Part shown: positions 6,600 to 9,844 of the stretch, piece after piece
How positions within the stretch are numbered: the first letter of the stretch is position 1
How the letters are laid out: each line of letters begins with the position of its first letter
NCBI GenBank assembly: GCA_029856295.1
Contig: JAHQWS010000033.1
Location: 1-9,844, forward strand
DNA: 9,844 nucleotides
DNA from: Promethearchaeia archaeon
GTDB taxonomy: Archaea > Asgardarchaeota > Lokiarchaeia > Sigyniarchaeales > SOKP01
Reading direction: 5' to 3'
Program-made: the position numbers and the translations under genes
The notes under the pieces: generated by a model
The model's database searches: none
Told to the model about the DNA's origin: nothing
What the model saw: the letters and a program-made list of their open reading frames with translations, nothing else

Positions 6600-6643
6600 A
6601 TTTTTTGACATATATTAATAGTTTCAATAAAATCTGAGATGAA
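6600..6643 (+). promoter_or_regulatory. mtxX-PNPOx junction: short T-run and TATA-like box
   Basis: Six T (6601-6606) directly follow the mtxX stop. A TATA-like TATATTAA (6611-6618) is centred about 30 bases before the ATG at 6644, again the spacing for a leaderless or very short leader. A weak SD-like GAGATGA sits almost against the ATG. The next gene may have its own promoter in addition to read-through from mtxX. Confidence 0.3.
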
Positions 6644-7105
6644 ATGAGGAGAAAGGATAAGGAAATTAAAGATAAAAAGGAAATTGAATTGATAATAAGG
6701 AAAGCAAACGTTTGTAGAATTGCTTTATCAGATAATAATATGCCTTATATAGTTCCTGTTAATTTTGGATATAACAATAATTGTTTATACATTCATTCGG
6801 CTATAGAGGGAAAGAAAATTGAAATCATTAAAAAAAATAATGATATTTGCTTCGAAATCGATATTGCACATGAAATTTTACAAGGAAAATTGGCATGCCA
6901 TACTACTATGAAGTATTATAGCGTTATTGGTTATGGAAAAGCATATATAATTGATGATTCCGAAGAAAAAATTAAAGCATTAAACATTATAATAGAGCAC
7001 TGCCTTCCAAAAATTCCTCATGAATATTCTGAGAAATTTTTTAAAAAAATAGTAATTATAAAAGTTGAGATTAATAATATGACTGGAAAGAAATCAGGGT
7101 ATTAG
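6644..7105 (+). CDS. PNPOx-like split-barrel flavoprotein, nitroimidazole-resistance (NimA) type
   Basis: A 153-residue protein of the pyridoxamine-5'-phosphate-oxidase-like split-barrel superfamily, NimA/COG3467 type, which usually forms FMN-binding dimers. The order of motifs fits: an N-terminal helix, CRIALSDNNMPYIVPVNF (24-41), the flavin-contact strand LYIHSAIEGKK (48-58), the central strand MKYYSVIGYGKA (89-100), a helix with a conserved-looking HCLPKIPHEY (119-128), and the typical end IKVEINNMTGKKSGY. Family members reduce or bind nitro-compounds, heme or deazaflavin substrates, so the actual substrate is not assignable and an antibiotic-resistance role should not be assumed. It is the last gene of the co-oriented cluster starting at 4610. 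Its association with mtxX might reflect a shared redox pathway, but that is speculation. Confidence 0.9.
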   Translation: MRRKDKEIKDKKEIELIIRKANVCRIALSDNNMPYIVPVNFGYNNNCLYIHSAIEGKKIEIIKKNNDICFEIDIAHEILQGKLACHTTMKYYSVIGYGKAYIIDDSEEKIKALNIIIEHCLPKIPHEYSEKFFKKIVIIKVEINNMTGKKSGY

Positions 7106-7240
7106 TCATTTTTTATTAATTGAAATTATGTTCGAGTACATAGAACGAAATTAAAGAAAAAAATTATAATTATAAATTCTCAGAATTTTTTCTTTTAAAT
7201 AGAGATTTAAGGATATAATTAAAAGTATAAAATCAAATCT

Positions 7241-7292
7241 CATAAAAATTAGGTTTTAGGGGATATTATTAAAACCTTTTATTTTTTTTATG
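7241..7292. terminator. nested inverted repeat with T-tract between convergent genes
   Basis: An inner stem AGGTTTTA (7251-7258) pairs with TAAAACCT (7270-7277) around an 11-base loop. An outer stem CATAAAAA (7241-7248) pairs with TTTTTATG (7285-7292), with only a small asymmetric bulge between them. On the plus strand the inner stem is followed by TTTTATTTTTTTT (7277-7289), resembling an intrinsic terminator for the PNPOx-like gene. On the minus strand it is followed by AATTTTTATG, so it may also end the aldo-keto reductase transcript. The rest of the spacer 7106-7358 is AT-rich with no gene visible. Confidence 0.5.
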
Positions 7293-7358
7293 CTAATTTT
7301 CTAAATAAATAATAAGAAAAAGAATTACAAGCTCTTTCTATACTTTTTTGATGTTAAT

Positions 7359-8183
7359 TTATTCCCACATGCTTGGATTGTCAACATTTCGAAAGTCTTC
7401 ATTTAGATTATCTAATTGTTTCATATCCTCATTGTCTAAAACAAAATCAAAAATATTTATGTTCTCAATAATATGATTCTTACTTCCGGACTTAGGAATT
7501 TGAATTACATCGTGCTGAATCCCCCAGCGAAGTAACACTTGTGCTGATGTTTTCCCGTATTTCTGCCCAATGGCTTTTAATTGAGAATTATCCAACTTTT
7601 GTCCGCGTGTTAAGGGACAATAAGCTTCTACAACAATATTTTTATATTGACAAAAGTCCATTAATTCTTTTAGATATAGGAAAGGTGAAAATTCAAATTG
7701 ATTCACAGCTGGTATTGTAGAAGTGGGTCCAAGCAACTCATTTAAATGGCGAATTGTAAAATTACTAACACCAATCGACCTCGCTTTTCCGTCTTCATAA
7801 ATCTTTTCTAGAGCTTTCCACGTTTCATTTCTAAGACCACTAACGGGCCAATGTATTAAATAAAGATCCACATAAGACATGTTCAGTTTTTTTAGGCTTC
7901 TTTCGAACGCTTTAAGAGCTTTGTCATACCCGTGGTCAGAATTCCAAATTTTAGTGGTAATAAAAATATCTTCTCTTGGAATATTAGCATCTTTCACGGC
8001 TTCTCCAATTTTTCTTTCATTGCTATACATAGCAGCTGTATCAATTAATCTGTATCCGGCTTCTAAGGCGTGTAGAACCGAATAATAAACGCCTTTTCCA
8101 GTAAGAGACCACGTTCCTAGACCAATTATAGGGATATATATCCCATTATTTAATTTTAATGTAGAGTTAATGTTCAAACCCAT
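7359..8183 (-). CDS. aldo-keto reductase (AKR family)
   Basis: A 274-residue cytosolic NAD(P)H-dependent oxidoreductase reducing aldehydes or ketones to alcohols. It has a complete (beta/alpha)8 AKR sequence: the barrel entry IGLGTWS (20-26), the catalytic tetrad D48, Y53, K78 and H111 (DTAAMYSNE, TTKIWN and LIHWP), GVSNF (138-142), NQFEFSPF (161-168), and the cofactor phosphate loop IPKSGSKNH (229-237). Length and motifs fit the prokaryotic AKRs related to 2,5-diketo-gluconate reductases. The residue that is usually arginine six positions after the loop lysine (K231) is histidine (H237), which may loosen NADPH preference. The ATG at 8183 has a good Shine-Dalgarno upstream. The gene is monocistronic, divergent from the MBL hydrolase and convergent with the PNPOx-like gene. 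The physiological substrate is not evident. Confidence 0.95.
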   Translation of the reverse strand: MGLNINSTLKLNNGIYIPIIGLGTWSLTGKGVYYSVLHALEAGYRLIDTAAMYSNERKIGEAVKDANIPREDIFITTKIWNSDHGYDKALKAFERSLKKLNMSYVDLYLIHWPVSGLRNETWKALEKIYEDGKARSIGVSNFTIRHLNELLGPTSTIPAVNQFEFSPFLYLKELMDFCQYKNIVVEAYCPLTRGQKLDNSQLKAIGQKYGKTSAQVLLRWGIQHDVIQIPKSGSKNHIIENINIFDFVLDNEDMKQLDNLNEDFRNVDNPSMWE

Positions 8184-8190
8184 ATCATTT

Positions 8191-8196
8191 ACCTCA
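8191..8196 (-). promoter_or_regulatory. Shine-Dalgarno site of the aldo-keto reductase
   Basis: On the minus strand TGAGGT (8196-8191) lies seven bases before the ATG at 8183 and matches the core of the archaeal SD consensus. It supports this start and shows that the organism uses leadered translation for at least some genes. Confidence 0.6.
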
Positions 8197-8256
8197 TTAT
8201 TTTGTAAAAAAATCTGCTTGAATAGTATTCCTTCAATTTCGCTAAAAAAGATTGTC

Positions 8257-8265
8257 TTTATATTT
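8257..8265 (-). promoter_or_regulatory. TATA-like box of the aldo-keto reductase
   Basis: Minus-strand AAATATAAA (8265-8257) would place the transcript start near 8234, giving a leader of about 50 bases that contains the Shine-Dalgarno site. It lies in the divergent spacer shared with the MBL gene. The call rests on spacing and composition only. Confidence 0.35.
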
Positions 8266-8298
8266 CATTAAAATTTGATTCTCAAATCTAAAATGGAC

Positions 8299-8318
8299 CT
8301 TATAAACAAAAATATATA
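8299..8318 (+). promoter_or_regulatory. TATA-like boxes upstream of the MBL hydrolase
   Basis: Two overlapping candidates are present: TTATAAA (8300-8306) and AAATATATA (8310-8318). The second would put transcription start near 8340 and leave a leader of about 36 bases before the ATG at 8376, with only a weak SD-like TGAGAAA just before the start. Confidence 0.35.
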
Positions 8319-8375
8319 CAACTAGTTAATTACTTAAATTAATTTTAAAAAACAAAATATAACTGAGAAAAAGTT

Positions 8376-9653
8376 ATGAAAATATCACAAGAAAGAATAA
8401 GAAGAACTTTTGGATTTATACCAACGGCTACTTTTGCTGATGGGGTTTGCCACTTAATTGGAGGATTTGGAAATTGTGGTGTTGTAGAGACTGATGAGGG
8501 GTTAGTAATTTTCGATATAACTATGAAACCGCTCGGCCCCAAAATATTTAGAGATCTTAGAAAAGTATCAGATAAGCCCGTAAAATACATCATTTATTCA
8601 CATGGGCATTTCGATCACTGTTTTGGGTTTGCTCCTTTTCTACAAGAAATTATGGAAAAAGGCTGGGAAATGCCCGAGGTTATAGCACACGAAAACTGCG
8701 TAAAACGATTTGAAAAATACAGAATGCTAGATAAATATCACATTTGGTTAAATCAACAGCAGTTTGCTTCCCTCAAAACACCTGTAGAAGTTTCCGCACA
8801 TGAAACACTTGATCCTACAATAATTATTAAGGGAAATGAAATATATACATTTGAATTGGGAGGATTCACATTCGAATTATACCCCGAATGGGGTGAGACT
8901 GACGATGCTATTTGGCTTTGGGTACCTAATAAAAAGGTTATTTTTGCCGGGGATCTTATGGTGAGTCATTTTCCGAATGTCGGAAATCCTTATAAGGTTC
9001 AAAGATATCCGAAACATTGGGCTTTAGCAATGGAAAGAATGATGGAAAAAAACGCAGATTATTTAGTTCCTGGGCATGGTGAGCTTATCGAAGGGAAAGA
9101 GAAAGTTAAGGAAGTGTTGTCAATTACTGCTGAAGCGATGCATTTTGTGCATGACGAAGTCGTGAAAAGAATGAACGAGGGAAAGTGGTTTGAACAAATT
9201 TTTCATGAGATGCTCGAAATTTTCCCGGAAAAATTCAAGAATCATCCTTATTTACTGCCTATGTATGGATGTTATGAATTTGCAATACATGCCGTTTATA
9301 GACTTTACCATGGGTGGTATGATACAGGAAATCCTACAGATCTTTTTCCAGCAAAAAGCGCTGATGTTGCAAAAGAATTTTTAAAAGTTGCAGACAGTAC
9401 TAAATTTCTCGAGCAGGCAAAAAAAACTATTGAACAAGGAAAACTACAGTTAGCATTGCATTTGCTTGATGTTATAATAAACGGAAGCGAGTCGGAGAAT
9501 GCTTTATTATTAGAAACCTTAAAATTAAAATCCAAAGTATTAAAGCAAAAAGCTAATACAGAAACATCATTCATTGCAAATAAGATTAATAATAAAGGGG
9601 CATTAACACTTCGACATAAAATTAAGGAATTAAAAAAAAAATTAAAATCATAA
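8376..9653 (+). CDS. alkylsulfatase-like metallo-beta-lactamase-fold hydrolase
   Basis: A 425-residue MBL-fold hydrolase followed by an alkylsulfatase-type dimerisation region. The dinuclear metal signature HGHFDH gives H76, H78, D80 and H81; further metal-site candidates are E174 (WGETDD), D193 (AGD) and H234 (PGHG). IAHENCVKRFEKY (103-115) and the later GWYDTGNPTDLFP (313-325) are typical of the SdsA1/YjcS alkylsulfatase group, which releases sulfate from alkyl sulfate esters. A helical segment of about 345-392 resembles the end of the dimerisation domain, then a basic tail. It lacks the C-terminal SCP2-like domain of the larger bacterial enzymes (over 600 residues) and has no signal peptide, so it is probably cytosolic and the substrate may differ. 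It is divergent from the aldo-keto reductase. Confidence 0.9.
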   Translation: MKISQERIRRTFGFIPTATFADGVCHLIGGFGNCGVVETDEGLVIFDITMKPLGPKIFRDLRKVSDKPVKYIIYSHGHFDHCFGFAPFLQEIMEKGWEMPEVIAHENCVKRFEKYRMLDKYHIWLNQQQFASLKTPVEVSAHETLDPTIIIKGNEIYTFELGGFTFELYPEWGETDDAIWLWVPNKKVIFAGDLMVSHFPNVGNPYKVQRYPKHWALAMERMMEKNADYLVPGHGELIEGKEKVKEVLSITAEAMHFVHDEVVKRMNEGKWFEQIFHEMLEIFPEKFKNHPYLLPMYGCYEFAIHAVYRLYHGWYDTGNPTDLFPAKSADVAKEFLKVADSTKFLEQAKKTIEQGKLQLALHLLDVIINGSESENALLLETLKLKSKVLKQKANTETSFIANKINNKGALTLRHKIKELKKKLKS

Positions 9654-9721
9654 AATCTCTAAATTTTAAATTATTTTAACTAAAATTATTTAGAAATTAG
9701 TAATTCAGAGCTTTAAAAGAT

Positions 9722-9732
9722 AAAAAAAAAAA
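9722..9732 (-). terminator. T-run terminator for the right-edge zinc-ribbon gene
   Basis: Eleven A on the plus strand form an eleven-T run on the minus strand, about 27 bases after the stop of the zinc-ribbon gene at 9759. Archaeal RNA polymerase terminates at such tracts. No comparable T-run follows the MBL gene on the plus strand in the 9654-9758 spacer. Confidence 0.45.
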
Positions 9733-9758
9733 GGAAATTTTACATTATTTTCTCAAAA

Positions 9759-9844
9759 TTATGTTTCTAAGTTTTTGCCACAATATTCACAGAAGTTAGA
9801 TCCAGCTGTATTACTACTTCCGCAATAAGGACAAAACGTTCCTT
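9759..9844 (-). CDS. C-terminal zinc ribbon of a protein running out of the window
   Basis: The minus strand encodes 27 residues and a TAA stop, ending in a double-knuckle zinc ribbon: FCPYCGSS, then NFCEYCGKNLET. The two CxxC pairs, spaced by a short serine/asparagine-rich loop, form a complete zinc site. Only the last part of the gene is visible, so its main domain is unknown. C-terminal zinc ribbons of this kind are often attached to membrane or regulatory proteins in archaea. The gene converges on the MBL hydrolase, about 105 bases separating the two stops, and is followed by an eleven-T run. Confidence 0.75.
   Translation of the reverse strand, partial: GTFCPYCGSSNTAGSNFCEYCGKNLET

Noticed and set aside
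8273..8287. ATTTGA-TTC-TCAAAT inverted repeat in the divergent spacer, sharing its half-site with the 4576-4601 repeat
   Set aside because: Only six base pairs, different half-site spacing, and this word is expected often in AT-rich DNA, so a shared regulator is not supported.
426..9653. A single alkyl-sulfate degradation system made of the ligase, aldo-keto reductase and MBL hydrolase
   Set aside because: The three genes are scattered, on both strands, with unrelated genes between them; shared pathway membership is only conceivable and is not supported by arrangement.
9657..9710. Imperfect inverted repeats after the MBL gene (such as CTAAAT with ATTTAG)
   Set aside because: Several competing short AT-only pairings, none followed by a plus-strand T-run; not distinguishable from chance.

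Overview
The window looks like part of an AT-rich archaeal chromosome. The evidence is an archaeal-type glutamyl-tRNA synthetase with the archaeal N-terminal extension, an MtxX (methanogenesis marker 4) family protein known essentially from archaea, a stand-alone Lrp/AsnC ligand-binding (RAM) domain protein, TATA-like boxes at archaeal spacing upstream of several genes, and zinc-ribbon proteins including a zinc ribbon fused to a CPBP membrane protease. Very low GC together with an acyl-CoA synthetase, an alkylsulfatase-like hydrolase and zinc-ribbon membrane proteins would suit an Asgard (Lokiarchaeia-like) genome. That placement is an inference from gene content; no rRNA or other phylogenetic anchor is present.

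Layout. 1-90: probable 3' end of a gene running in from the left, followed by a hairpin and T-rich tract. 91-425: non-coding, holding the promoter and Shine-Dalgarno-like site of an AMP-forming acyl-CoA synthetase (426-2159, perhaps really starting at an ATT at 393). 2160-2259: convergent terminator region. 2260-2520 (minus): stand-alone RAM-domain protein. 2698-4467: gltX. 4610-7105: three co-oriented genes separated by 46 and 44 bases, namely zinc-ribbon/CPBP protease, mtxX and an FMN-binding PNPOx-like (Nim-type) protein. 7106-7358: convergent spacer with a nested inverted repeat and T-tract. 7359-8183 (minus): aldo-keto reductase. 8184-8375: divergent promoter region. 8376-9653: metallo-beta-lactamase-fold alkylsulfatase-like hydrolase. 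9759-9844 (minus): C-terminal end of a zinc-ribbon protein cut by the window edge.

Functionally the window is mixed: translation (gltX), lipid/acyl activation (acyl-CoA synthetase), redox (aldo-keto reductase, PNPOx-like), possible sulfate-ester hydrolysis (MBL protein), membrane proteolysis (CPBP) and an uncharacterised methanogen-associated enzyme family (MtxX). Apart from the 4610-7105 cluster there is little operon structure. I see no mobile element, CRISPR array, tRNA or rRNA. I do not see a convincing new multi-gene system. The points most worth checking are the CPBP-mtxX-PNPOx cluster with a perfect inverted repeat at its promoter, the hairpin/T-tract structures in gene-end spacers, and a possible ATT start codon.
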